Below, in pieces: positions 1 to 6,681 of a stretch of 12,644 bases of DNA. The notes beneath the pieces were generated by a model. The model did not search any database. It saw only the letters and a program-made list of their open reading frames with translations, and had not been told where the DNA came from. How positions within the stretch are numbered: the stretch's first letter is position 1; each line of letters starts with the position of its first letter. The DNA lies in NCBI GenBank assembly GCA_025356715.1, contig JANXRU010000381.1, positions 1 to 12,644 of the forward strand, in the 5' to 3' direction. The stretch is from Bacteroidota bacterium. GTDB taxonomy: Bacteria; Bacteroidota; Bacteroidia; B-17B0; B-17BO. The translations under genes and the position numbers were made by a program.

Positions 1-27
1 ACACGGGTTCGATTCCCGTACGGGCTA
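1..27 (+). tRNA. 3' end of a tRNA gene (partial), probably tRNA-Glu
   Basis: The first 27 bases are the T-arm and 3' acceptor strand of a tRNA cut by the window edge. A five-base-pair T stem (3-7 with 15-19) encloses the loop TTCGATT. The acceptor strand ACGGGCT (20-26) and discriminator A27 follow. The next bases are CTA, so CCA is not encoded and must be added after transcription. The anticodon lies outside the window. The T-arm and acceptor resemble tRNA-Glu genes of Bacteroidota as I remember them, so Glu is only a best guess. Confidence 0.8.
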
Positions 28-43
28 CTATAAAAAGTAGTAT

Positions 44-80
44 AACCTTGTAAGATAGCCTCTTACAAGGTTTTTGTTTT
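44..80 (+). terminator. Rho-independent terminator of the tRNA transcript
   Basis: A perfect 12-base-pair stem, 44-55 paired with 61-72, closes a 5-base loop (TAGCC). It is followed by a T-rich tract (TTTGTTTT, 73-80). It begins 17 bases after the tRNA discriminator base and marks the end of that transcription unit, separating it from the kinase operon. Confidence 0.9.
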
Positions 81-452
81 ACTGCCTTCACTACCGTAAA
101 AAATAGATCAATAGGTGTTTTTGGGAGATAAAAAGTTAAGCATAAATATTAGCAAGTCTAAAAAGGAAGAAATTTATATTTTTAACACCTCTAAAAGATA
201 TTCTAAAGACTTTTATTAGTCTAACTATATTTTACAATTTGTATAATTTCTTATTTATAAAAGGCTATAATTTTTTTGAAATAATTTTTTAAAAAACAAC
301 AAAAGATGACTTTTATCAGTTTTGTATAAGATTTTTATCAGGAATAAAAGTGACTGATTTAATAATTTTAATGTTTAAAAGATAAAAGCAATCATTTTAC
401 ATTTTCAATTTAATGTAATAAATAGCTACATTAGAACTAAAATAATTATGGA
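81..452. other. 372-base non-coding stretch upstream of the histidine kinase
   Basis: I see no gene here. The DNA is very AT-rich. It contains an inverted repeat AGACT/AGTCT at 207-222 with a 6-base spacer, and two FNR-like dyads at 307-318 and 329-340, described separately. The phrase (C/T)TTTTATCAG occurs twice, ending at 319 and 341, and a related ACTTTTATTAGT lies at 209-220, so this may be an array of three related sites. No RNA gene or riboswitch fold was recognised. Confidence 0.6.
307..370 (+). promoter_or_regulatory. Candidate FNR-like promoter of the kinase-regulator operon
   Basis: Two dyads of the form TGA-N6-TCA occur: TGACTTTTATCA (307-318) and the slightly degenerate AGATTTTTATCA (329-340). 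Their centres are exactly 22 bases apart. A candidate Bacteroidota -7 element, TAATTTTA (363-370), matches TAnnTTTG in five of six defined positions and ends 35.5 bases from the centre of the nearer dyad. Other promoters of this window show 36.5, so this one is off by one base. It suggests autoregulation of the two-component system with a leader of roughly 75-80 bases. The dyads are seen; promoter function is inferred. Confidence 0.45.
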
Positions 453-1631
453 ATGGAAAGTATAAAGGCTTTATTTGAATTTGCTACAGAAGGAATTATT
501 ATTGCTAATAGAAAAGGAATTATTATTAATGCTAATCCTAGTTCGGAAAAATTGTTTGGGTATGAACCAACCGAACTTATAGGAAAAATAATTGAGGATT
601 TAGTCCCATCTAAGTATGAAAAATCGCATGTAAAACAAAGAGATTCTTATCATGCTAATCCTCATCCAAGATCTATGGGGAAAAATATGACTCTGTTTGC
701 CAAGCGTAAAGATAACTCTGAGTTTCCAGTTGAAATAAGTCTGTCTCATTATGTTAAAGATAATGAACAATATGCTATTGCTTTTATCATTGATATTACA
801 GAACGAAAACAGCAAGAAGATAAAATTATAGCATTAAATCTAAGCTTGGAAAGGAAGGTTAAAGAACGCACAAATGTTTTACATGAAGCATTACTTGAAT
901 TGGAAAATTCTAAGAAACAATTAAGCGAAGCATTAGAAAAAGAAAAGCAATTGAATGATATGAAATCTCGTTTTGTGACAATGGCTTCGCATGAATTTAG
1001 AACTCCTCTAAGTACTATTTTATCATCTGTATCTTTAATTGGAAAGTATGTTTTAACTGAAGAGGATGAAAAGAGGCAAAAACATGTATTACGAGTAAAG
1101 TCAGCAGTAACAAACATGACACTAATTTTAAATGACTTTTTATCAGCTGAAAAATTAGAAGAAGGAAAAATATTTGTTCGTAAAGAGGATGTAAATATAT
1201 GCTCGATAACAAAAGAAATATTATTAGAAATTAATGGAATATTAAAACCTGGTCAAAAAATTAATTATTCCCATAAAGGCGAGGAAATAGCTTCTCTTGA
1301 TAATCAAATGGTTCGAAATATTTTATTAAATCTTATTTCAAATGCCATTAAATTTTCTTTAGAGAATAAAACGATTGATATATTCACTTGTATTTCTGAT
1401 AAGGAAACTATTATTAAGGTGAAGGATGAAGGTGTTGGTATTCCAAAAGAGGAACAAGTAAATTTATTTGAACGTTTTTTTAGAGCTAAAAATGTAACCA
1501 ATATTCAAGGTACTGGTTTAGGTTTAAATATAGTTGTTAAATACTTAGAAGCGATGAAAGGAAAAATTGATTTTATAAGTGAATTAAATACAGGAACTAC
1601 ATTTATTATTACCATACCAAACGAAAAATAA
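453..1631 (+). CDS. Soluble PAS-domain sensor histidine kinase
   Basis: This protein of 392 residues has no membrane segment and no signal peptide, so it should sense an internal cue. A PAS domain (about 5-117) is followed by a helical linker rich in Glu and Lys (about 118-170). The dimerisation domain has phosphoacceptor His180 in ASHEFRTPL. The ATPase domain shows the N box (NLISNAIKFS, Asn297), G1 (DEGVGIP, 325-331), the F box (FERFFR, 339-344) and G2 (GTGLGL, 353-358). The PAS core resembles FixL-type domains: His59 lies seven residues after the Pro of LVP, the place of the FixL haem ligand, although many haem-free PAS domains also have His there. The nearby ATG at 449 is out of frame and stops after four codons, so 453 is the start. 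The response regulator gene follows after 95 bases and is the likely partner. Confidence 0.93.
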   Translation: MESIKALFEFATEGIIIANRKGIIINANPSSEKLFGYEPTELIGKIIEDLVPSKYEKSHVKQRDSYHANPHPRSMGKNMTLFAKRKDNSEFPVEISLSHYVKDNEQYAIAFIIDITERKQQEDKIIALNLSLERKVKERTNVLHEALLELENSKKQLSEALEKEKQLNDMKSRFVTMASHEFRTPLSTILSSVSLIGKYVLTEEDEKRQKHVLRVKSAVTNMTLILNDFLSAEKLEEGKIFVRKEDVNICSITKEILLEINGILKPGQKINYSHKGEEIASLDNQMVRNILLNLISNAIKFSLENKTIDIFTCISDKETIIKVKDEGVGIPKEEQVNLFERFFRAKNVTNIQGTGLGLNIVVKYLEAMKGKIDFISELNTGTTFIITIPNEK

Positions 1632-1726
1632 CATTAAGATGAAAATGCCCATGTTTACATTAAAAGTAAAAGCCAATGATTAAACTGGGTAAACCATTTG
1701 ATAATAAAAAACAATAATTTAAACAC

Positions 1727-2785
1727 ATGAAACACATTTTATTAATAGAAGACAATAAAGACGTACGTGAAAATACAGCGGAAATTTTGGAACTTGCAAA
1801 CTATCAAGTAACTCAGGCCGAAAATGGTAAACAAGGCGTTGAATTTGCTCAAAGAAATAGACCTGATTTAATTATTTGTGATATTATGATGCCTGTACTG
1901 GATGGTTATGGAGTTATACATTTGTTAAATAAAGCTCCGGAAACAGCGAGCGTCCCATTTATTTTTTTAACAGCTAAAAGTGAACGCTTAGACTTTAGAA
2001 AAGGTATGGAAATGGGCGCAGATGATTATATCACAAAACCTTTTGATGATATTGAATTATTAAAAGCTGTAGAAAGTAGGATACATAAAAATGAAGTTTT
2101 AAAAGCTGAGTTTTCGAAAAATACAGATGGGCTCAATAAATTTTTTGATCAAGTCAATAAAATTGATGAATTAAAAAAATTATCTGTAGATCGACGTTTT
2201 AAAACATTTAAAAAGAAGGAAATCATATTTAATGAAGGGAATAATCCTAACTTTTTATACTTTTTATCTAAAGGAAAAGTAAAAACGTTTAAGGCACATG
2301 AATATGGAAAGGAACTCATAACTGATTTATATAAAGAAGGCGATTTTTTTGGATATACAGCATTATTAGAAGATTTGCCATATTCTGAAACAGCTGAAAC
2401 TTTAGAAGAATCTGAAGTTTGTTTAATTCCAAAAGAAGATTTTTTTGCATTAATTCATACAAATGTACATGTGATGAAAACATTCATAAAAATGCTTTCG
2501 GATAATATTTTAGAAAAAGAAAATCAATTAGTTAACCTTGCATATAGTTCGGTAAGAAAACGAGTAGCCGAAGCATTAATTTTGTTGCAAGCTCGTTATG
2601 ATAATAAGCAAAATGAGAAGTTTAGTATTTCTATTTCTCGCGAAGATTTGGCAAATATTGTTGGAACGGCAACAGAATCTTTAATTAGAACACTAAGTGA
2701 TTTTAAAGAAGAAAAATTAATTGAAATTAAAGGAAGTAATATTACCATTATCAATTTAAATAAATTAAAATCATTTAAAGGATAG
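1727..2785 (+). CDS. Response regulator with CRP/FNR-type output (receiver, cNMP-like and HTH domains)
   Basis: The 352-residue protein joins a receiver domain (1-120) to a CRP/FNR module. The receiver has the acidic pair Glu8-Asp9, phosphoacceptor Asp52 (in CDIMMP), Thr82 and Lys104 (in TKPF). After a linker, a cyclic-nucleotide-binding-like beta roll spans about 150-245, and a winged HTH spans about 265-345. The Arg-Ser pair that binds cAMP phosphate in CRP is replaced by Tyr-Ser (219-220), and there is no FNR-like N-terminal Cys cluster, so phosphorylation rather than cAMP or an Fe-S cluster probably drives it. The recognition helix (GTATESLIRTL, 313-323) keeps Glu317 and Arg321, the positions that read TGA half-sites in CRP and FNR. 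It lies downstream of its presumed kinase and is a plausible reader of the dyads described in this window. Confidence 0.93.
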   Translation: MKHILLIEDNKDVRENTAEILELANYQVTQAENGKQGVEFAQRNRPDLIICDIMMPVLDGYGVIHLLNKAPETASVPFIFLTAKSERLDFRKGMEMGADDYITKPFDDIELLKAVESRIHKNEVLKAEFSKNTDGLNKFFDQVNKIDELKKLSVDRRFKTFKKKEIIFNEGNNPNFLYFLSKGKVKTFKAHEYGKELITDLYKEGDFFGYTALLEDLPYSETAETLEESEVCLIPKEDFFALIHTNVHVMKTFIKMLSDNILEKENQLVNLAYSSVRKRVAEALILLQARYDNKQNEKFSISISREDLANIVGTATESLIRTLSDFKEEKLIEIKGSNITIINLNKLKSFKG

Positions 2786-2827
2786 AATTATTTTAACAGA
2801 TTATTTACATGAGTAGATGAATAGCTT

Positions 2828-3199
2828 TTAATCTGCTAATTTACTTAACTCTAAGCCTTCGTCGTTTTGTTGCCTTAAAGACCAATCATCGGTTACACTT
2901 GTTTCTAACCACGACTTCCCAGATTTTCTAAATACTTGAGTTGATACTCCAAATATCTCTTGGAATTGTTGTTCTAATTCAGCAACGCTCATGTCCTCCT
3001 TTACTAAAATTACGCCATCATGGTGCTCCTTTTGAAATTGTTTTAATGATTGTTCAGCATTAAGTAATTCTTTTTTTGAATTTGATTGAAATGCAGCATG
3101 TTTATTTTTAAAAAATTCTAATTTTAAATAAGGAAATACATTATTAAATTCCTTTTGGATTGATGAAATTGAAGTGTAGTTATTAATTGTTAGTTTCAT
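2828..3199 (-). CDS. Small conserved protein of unknown function
   Basis: The product has 123 residues, is soluble, and has no signal peptide or membrane segment. I recognise it only as a conserved small protein of Bacteroidota whose function I cannot name. The N-terminal half is basic (KLEFFKNKH around 26-34). The C-terminal half has a conserved-looking core, FGVSTQVFRKSGKSWLET (about 83-100), followed by an acidic DDW and a polar tail, which suggests a compact alpha/beta fold. It starts 25 bases after the DoxX-like gene on the same strand and has no promoter of its own that I can see, so the two are probably one operon under the FNR-like promoter near 3656-3720. It converges with the response regulator gene, leaving 42 bases between the stops. 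Confidence 0.8.
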   Translation of the reverse strand: MKLTINNYTSISSIQKEFNNVFPYLKLEFFKNKHAAFQSNSKKELLNAEQSLKQFQKEHHDGVILVKEDMSVAELEQQFQEIFGVSTQVFRKSGKSWLETSVTDDWSLRQQNDEGLELSKLAD

Positions 3200-3224
3200 G
3201 TTTTTTGTATTCTTAATTATTTTT

Positions 3225-3650
3225 TTATTTAGATATGAATATATAATCTAAACTTAATTTATTATGTTCGTTTGGTATTAGTAAAAGAATTATGATTAAT
3301 ATAAATCGAGGAAATACATGCTTCATATCCCATATTGGGTTCATCAATGAAAATGCAAAACAAACTAGTATTAAATCAATCCCTAAAAAATAGAGCGCGA
3401 AATTCGTAAATAAGCCTAAAATTAGAGCCAACCCACCAATAAATTCAGTAATACTTGTGAAATAACTGATAGCAACTACTAATGGCCGGATTATGTGATG
3501 TCGCTCTGATTCATTCATAAAGGAGTTAATAACGTTTGCTATTTTAATATTAAAAATTTTATCATATCCCTGAAATAAAAACAATATCCCTGCAAATAAT
3601 CGAATAAACAATTCTGCTATTTGAAAATTATATTCTGGATGTATATTCAT
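3225..3650 (-). CDS. DoxX-like integral membrane protein
   Basis: The 141-residue protein has four hydrophobic segments, at about 12-30, 58-82, 84-104 and 112-127. It carries the DoxX-family pattern: an early Arg before a Gly-rich first helix ending in FLFQGYDKI, then TEFIGGLALILGLFT in the second and third segments, and a C-terminal SLDYIF tail. DoxX relatives are linked to quinone-related redox reactions or thiosulfate oxidation in some organisms, but most members, including this one, have no known reaction. It is the first gene of a minus-strand pair. Its predicted transcription start nearly coincides with the ATG at 3650, and the next Met is beyond residue 40, so the message may be leaderless. 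The FNR-like promoter suggests expression under a redox, gas or stress signal. Confidence 0.85.
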   Translation of the reverse strand: MNIHPEYNFQIAELFIRLFAGILFLFQGYDKIFNIKIANVINSFMNESERHHIIRPLVVAISYFTSITEFIGGLALILGLFTNFALYFLGIDLILVCFAFSLMNPIWDMKHVFPRFILIIILLLIPNEHNKLSLDYIFISK

Positions 3651-3655
3651 AACCG

Positions 3656-3702
3656 CAAAAATCTTAAAATTGCTTGAAAACCAAATTGACTTCTATCAAT
3701 TT
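3656..3702 (-). promoter_or_regulatory. FNR-like class II promoter of the doxX-like operon
   Basis: The dyad TTGACTTCTATCAA (3686-3699) is one base from the FNR consensus TTGAT-N4-ATCAA, and its symmetry extends to 3683-3702. On the minus strand a -7-like element, GATTTTTG (3656-3663), matches TAnnTTTG at five of six positions and ends 36.5 bases from the dyad centre. This puts the dyad near -41.5 of a transcription start close to 3651. The second dyad (3709-3720) lies at about -63.5. No separate -33 element is evident, as expected for an activator-dependent promoter. Confidence 0.7.
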
Positions 3703-3708
3703 GATATA

Positions 3709-3751
3709 TGATTATTGTCAGCATTCGAAAGAGTAAATTGGAATACATTTG
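3709..3751 (+). promoter_or_regulatory. FNR-like class II promoter of the helical-protein gene
   Basis: The dyad TGATTATTGTCA (3709-3720) has a perfect Bacteroidota -7 element, TACATTTG (3744-3751), on the plus strand. That element ends 36.5 bases from the dyad centre, so the start of transcription should be near 3756. This leaves a leader of about 26 bases before the ATG at 3782. The neighbouring dyad at 3686-3699 lies exactly 22 bases upstream (centre to centre), near -63.5. The two divergent promoters therefore share both sites in mirror image. Confidence 0.75.
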
Positions 3752-3781
3752 AATAAATATTATACTAAAACTAAGCAAATT

Positions 3782-4159
3782 ATGAAAACAAGCATCTATT
3801 CTCAACACTACGAACATACAGAGTGGTTAAACGTATTATCTTTTTACAATGATGATATCAAGATTATGAAAAAAAGAATTGAAGAAATCGTTCAAAAAAA
3901 CACGGCACAGGATATTATGGCTCAAGTTGAACATTTTCAAAATCAAATAATTATACAACAAAATCATGTTGATGATATGCGAAAACATATTGAAAAAGAT
4001 GAAAAGTTTTTAGTTGCTACTGTTAATGACAATATAGTTGCAGTTGATCACAGAAAAGTGGAAGATCATTCTGATGAGCGCCATGATATTGCTACTTTCG
4101 AGAAAAACTTCGAAGAGTTGCGGAAAAGTTTAAACCGATTTTTAGCAAAATGTATGTAA
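3782..4159 (+). CDS. Small helical protein of unknown function
   Basis: The product has 125 residues from the ATG at 3782. An upstream in-frame TTG at 3749 lies inside the predicted -7 element and is unlikely to be the start. The sequence is almost entirely helical and charged, with no membrane segment. One helix spans about 19-40 (DDIKIMKKRIEEIVQKN), a His/Gln-rich helix with VEHFQNQ and QQNHVDDMRKHI follows at about 45-72, and a C-terminal helix (FEKNFEELRKSLNRFL) spans about 106-121. His residues recur around helix turns, so a small helical bundle, perhaps metal binding, is conceivable, but I see no hemerythrin signature. It is divergent from the doxX-like operon, shares its regulatory sites, and ends before a terminator. 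Function is unknown. Confidence 0.8.
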   Translation: MKTSIYSQHYEHTEWLNVLSFYNDDIKIMKKRIEEIVQKNTAQDIMAQVEHFQNQIIIQQNHVDDMRKHIEKDEKFLVATVNDNIVAVDHRKVEDHSDERHDIATFEKNFEELRKSLNRFLAKCM

Positions 4160-4190
4160 GCTCAAAAAACTAAAATCAGTTTTATAAAAG

Positions 4191-4225
4191 AAACCTCCTT
4201 TTAATTTTAATTGGAGGTTTTTTGT
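4191..4225. terminator. Bidirectional terminator
   Basis: An 8-base-pair stem, AAACCTCC (4191-4198) with GGAGGTTT (4213-4220), encloses a 14-base AT loop. It is followed by a T tract on the plus strand (4218-4227). On the minus strand the stem is followed by TTTCTTTTAT. It can end both the helical-protein transcript and the converging queD-region transcript, whose last reading frame stops at 4250. Confidence 0.85.
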
Positions 4226-4249
4226 TTGAATAATGTAAGCTGTAAATCT

Positions 4250-5047
4250 TTATTTTGTTAATTCTATAACCTTATGTAGTGATTTAACGGCCTGTTCGTG
4301 TTTTTTTACGAAGGGATTAGTTGAGTCCCAAACATAACCAGCTAATACCGAACATATTTGTTTTTTTATTTCAGGGTCTTGATTTTTCGAAAAGAAAATG
4401 TCGTGTAATTCGCCTGTATACCAAGTAGAAACGTAGGTTCGGAAAGTATTTATTCCGCGCATCATATAATTGGTATAATCTTCTGTCCAATTTACTTTTT
4501 CATTTCTTAAAAATTTCCCAACTAATTTCCCTGCTTTAGCTCCTGATTCCATCGCAAACGTAACACCTGATGAAAATACTGGATCTAAAAACTCCGTGGC
4601 ATTACCAACTAATACATAACCTTCTCCAAATAATTGTTTAGTTGAAATAGAATAGCCTTCAATCGATTTTGGTTCAAATTGCATCTCGGCATCCTTAAAT
4701 CTATTTTTTGTATTCTCATCAGATTCAATTAAATAGTTCATTCGGTCAACTGCATTTGTTGGCATATTTTCAAAAAATGAAGGATCACCTACAAAGCCAA
4801 CCGATGTGACACCATTAGAGAAAGGAATAATCAAAATCCAAACTCTTTGCTGATGAACAACTACTGTAATACGATTTCCATCGATGCCTTCAGGACGTTT
4901 TATATCTTTAAAATGCGTAAAATGCGTCTTCCTACTTCCTAAAGAAGATGGTTCATCTAAATTGAACATACGAGGAATTACTCTCCCGTAGCCAGTCTGT
5001 TGTTCCCGTTTTTTCTTATTAATTATCTTCTGCATACCATTCAGCAA
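4250..5047 (-). pseudogene. Remnant of a halogenase-like FAD-dependent oxidoreductase lacking its N-terminal region
   Basis: The open frame encodes 265 residues, but only the part from Gly19 on resembles a family. GYGRVIP matches the middle of NAD(P)/FAD-dependent oxidoreductases of the tryptophan-halogenase/geranylgeranyl-reductase group, which are usually about 400 residues or more. VGNATEFLDPVFSSG (147-161) is their second FAD-contact motif. The first 150 residues or so of a normal member, with the GxGxxG dinucleotide-binding motif and the GWxWxIP region of halogenases, are absent. In their place are a lysine-rich stretch and 29 bases of overlap with the end of queD. Homology begins about 25 bases after the queD stop, so a deletion joined the two. 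The protein could not bind FAD normally. The long surviving frame suggests recent loss or, less likely, a retained partial function. Confidence 0.75.
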
Positions 5048-5483
5048 AAGATGTTGGAGTTTCTTCTAATTTTATATTATTTAAAAATACATTAATCGGT
5101 AAATTAATTTTAATTCTAGCTAAAAAATCAATAATTAAGTTTTCACAACTTGGTTGATAAGGGACATAATTTATTTTCTCGAAATTATTTCTTATTTCAT
5201 TAAGTTGGGCGTGGGGTGAGTTTGCATTTAAAACCAAAGAATGATCAAATACATCAATGACATTTTCTTTTACAATTTTTTTAAAATCTGTAAAATCAAT
5301 GACCATACCATTTTTAGGGTGACTTGAATCATTTAGCGCTTTACCTTTTAATGTAACGCTTAACACATATGTGTGACCGTGTATGTTTTTGCAAGGACCA
5401 TCGTATCCATAAAGCGCATGTGCCATATCAAATGTAAAAACTTTGGTAACTCGAATCCATTGATTTTTTATAGTATCAATCAT
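5019..5483 (-). CDS. queD: 6-carboxy-5,6,7,8-tetrahydropterin synthase (QueD/PTPS family)
   Basis: QueD converts dihydroneopterin triphosphate to 6-carboxytetrahydropterin, the second step towards preQ0 and queuosine, in the cytoplasm. The 154 residues are full length for the subtype with HALYGYDG. Zinc ligands are His22, His35 and His37 (in HGH). The catalytic Cys is Cys31 (in GPCKNIHGH), with Asp80-His81 and the C-terminal Glu140/Glu141 (LEETPTSFAEWY) completing the site. It begins with ATG overlapping the TGA of the desaturase fragment by four bases (ATGA), so translation may be coupled to that remnant. Both neighbours are truncated, yet queD keeps all expected residues and both ends, so it appears to be under selection. 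No other queuosine gene is in the window. A sepiapterin- or biopterin-forming activity is possible in the wider family but less likely. Confidence 0.92.
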   Translation of the reverse strand: MIDTIKNQWIRVTKVFTFDMAHALYGYDGPCKNIHGHTYVLSVTLKGKALNDSSHPKNGMVIDFTDFKKIVKENVIDVFDHSLVLNANSPHAQLNEIRNNFEKINYVPYQPSCENLIIDFLARIKINLPINVFLNNIKLEETPTSFAEWYAEDN

Positions 5484-5695
5484 AATATAATTTTGTAAGT
5501 TATCATCGAGACTGTTAGAATTAAAACATATAGAACTAAATAAATACTAACTAATGTAATTGTTTTAATAACCATGGCTATATTTGCTTTTGTAGAAATT
5601 TGAACATTTTTAAAATAGTCATTCATATTTTTCCAAAGAGAAACAACGAATTGCTTTTCTATCTTATCGTTACTAATAAATCTAATGGTATTCAT
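5480..5695 (-). pseudogene. 5' fragment of a linoleoyl-CoA-desaturase-like fatty acid desaturase gene
   Basis: From the ATG at 5695 (11 bases after the pdxH stop) the frame gives 71 residues. They match the start of acyl-CoA/lipid desaturases of Bacteroidota as I recall them: MNTIRF, then a charged helix ending in NDYFKN, then ISTKAN and the first membrane segment (about residues 38-66). A complete desaturase has more than 300 residues with three His boxes; none is present. The frame ends at a TGA that overlaps the queD ATG. An in-frame ATG at 5734 would overlap pdxH and adds residues without family resemblance. It may still be translated as a small membrane peptide and help translation re-start at queD. 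I call it a remnant, moderately sure, because homology stops where queD begins. Confidence 0.65.
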
Positions 5696-5706
5696 CACGT
5701 TGTTTT

Positions 5707-6360
5707 TTATGGTGCTAAGCGTTCTATTTCCCAATTTCTGTTGGTTAATTTGTAAAGCAATCTATCATGTAATCTGCTTTCCCTACCTTGCCAAAATTCG
5801 ATAGCAGTTGCTTTTAAAACGTAGCCTCCCCAGTGTTCAGGTCGAGGAATTATTTTATTTTCATAAGTTGAGTATAATTCTTTGAAACGGTCTTCCAATA
5901 CCTCTCGACTTTTAATTATGGTACTTTGTTTTGATGCTAAAGCTGCTATTTGCGATTCTCTTGGCCTACTCTGAAAATATTCATTTGAATCTTCAACTGG
6001 TATATGAGAGACAGTACCCGTAATTCTAACTTGTCTTTTAAGTTCTTTCCAAAAAAATAATAAAGAAACATGTTTGTTTTTCTCTATATCTCTTCCCTTA
6101 TGACTAGCATAGTTTGTGAAAAATGTAAAGCCACCATAACTAATATCCCTTAGTAATACTACCCTCGATGATGGAATATTTTTTTCATTAATAGTTGATA
6201 GTGTAAACGCATTTGCCATTTCATCTCCATTATCAAACGCTTCATCAAGCCATGTACTAAATTGTTTGATAGGATTTTTATCTACTTGATTTTCCAATAA
6301 TTGGTGCTTAGAATAATCGTGTCGAATAGTTTTTATTTTTTGCGTTAACTCTGGTTTCAT
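5707..6360 (-). CDS. pdxH: Pyridoxamine 5'-phosphate oxidase
   Basis: PdxH oxidises pyridoxamine or pyridoxine 5'-phosphate to pyridoxal 5'-phosphate with FMN and O2, in the cytoplasm. The 217 residues equal the usual length. FMN-site features are SSRVVLLRD (64-72), FTNYASHKG (81-89) and WKELKRQVRI (104-113). The PLP-site features are YFQSRPRESQIAA (128-140), with Tyr128, Arg132 and Ser136, and the C-terminal QGRESRLHDR (191-200) with Arg196 and His198. The ending RLAP is typical. It follows the ferredoxin gene after a 93-base gap that holds an FNR-like dyad and a -7 element, so it probably starts its own transcript, which continues into the desaturase remnant and queD. Because the enzyme needs O2, control by a redox-type regulator would be interesting. 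Confidence 0.95.
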   Translation of the reverse strand: MKPELTQKIKTIRHDYSKHQLLENQVDKNPIKQFSTWLDEAFDNGDEMANAFTLSTINEKNIPSSRVVLLRDISYGGFTFFTNYASHKGRDIEKNKHVSLLFFWKELKRQVRITGTVSHIPVEDSNEYFQSRPRESQIAALASKQSTIIKSREVLEDRFKELYSTYENKIIPRPEHWGGYVLKATAIEFWQGRESRLHDRLLYKLTNRNWEIERLAP

Positions 6361-6400
6361 TATAAAATAATTTAAATAATTAATTTTAATAAACTGAGTG

Positions 6401-6443
6401 CAAAGGAACTAAACAATGGAAGAAATATATATGACAATTGTCA
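6401..6443 (-). promoter_or_regulatory. FNR-like promoter of pdxH
   Basis: TGACAATTGTCA (6432-6443) is a perfect 12-base palindrome fitting TGAC-N4-GTCA. On the minus strand TTCCTTTG (6401-6408) matches the TAnnTTTG -7 element at five of six positions and ends exactly 36.5 bases from the palindrome centre. The predicted start near 6396 leaves about 35 bases before the pdxH ATG. No second dyad is seen at the 22-base spacing. Confidence 0.6.
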
Positions 6444-6453
6444 GATAATAAAT

Positions 6454-6681
6454 TTATAATTGATGAATTTTTATAATATTGACAGGGCAATTTTTTGCTG
6501 CCATTAAATTATCTTCTAATTCATGATTGTCCACAATGACGGAATAGAATCCTCGTTTTTCAACGCCGCCCACTAAAGTACATTTACCGTCTTTTGTTGA
6601 AATTCGCCAACGGTAATCAGCTACTTCTACACAAGCATTACAACCGATACATTTAATTCTTTGTTGAATGATGCGCAACAT
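6454..6681 (-). CDS. Small single-cluster ferredoxin coupled to the U32 protein
   Basis: The product has 75 residues. Cys11, Cys14 and Cys17 (CIGCNAC) with Cys65 (in NCPVNII) form the CxxCxxC...CP pattern of a [4Fe-4S] ferredoxin with a single cluster. The second set of cysteines found in eight-iron ferredoxins is absent: the middle of the protein has none. It would act as a soluble one-electron carrier. Its ATG shares one base with the TAA of the U32 gene (TAATG), so translation is coupled and the two proteins are probably made in fixed ratio. The likely role is electron delivery to, or cluster support of, the U32 protein; this is inference from gene order. The frame stops 93 bases before the pdxH start. 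Confidence 0.88.
   Translation of the reverse strand: MLRIIQQRIKCIGCNACVEVADYRWRISTKDGKCTLVGGVEKRGFYSVIVDNHELEDNLMAAKNCPVNIIKIHQL

Noticed and set aside
1632..1726. Regulatory element between kinase and regulator genes
   Set aside because: The 95-base gap has no dyad, hairpin or promoter match that I can support.
2797..2835. Inverted repeat CAGATTA/TAATCTG between the converging regulator and small-protein genes
   Set aside because: The loop is about 25 bases, there is no T tract, and one arm is inside a coding region; too weak for a terminator.
3749..3781. TTG start eleven codons upstream of the helical protein
   Set aside because: It overlaps the perfect -7 element TACATTTG (3744-3751), so it would precede the transcription start.
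5696..5734. ATG at 5734 as start of the desaturase fragment
   Set aside because: It lies within pdxH, and the extra residues have no desaturase resemblance; the ATG at 5695 matches the family start.
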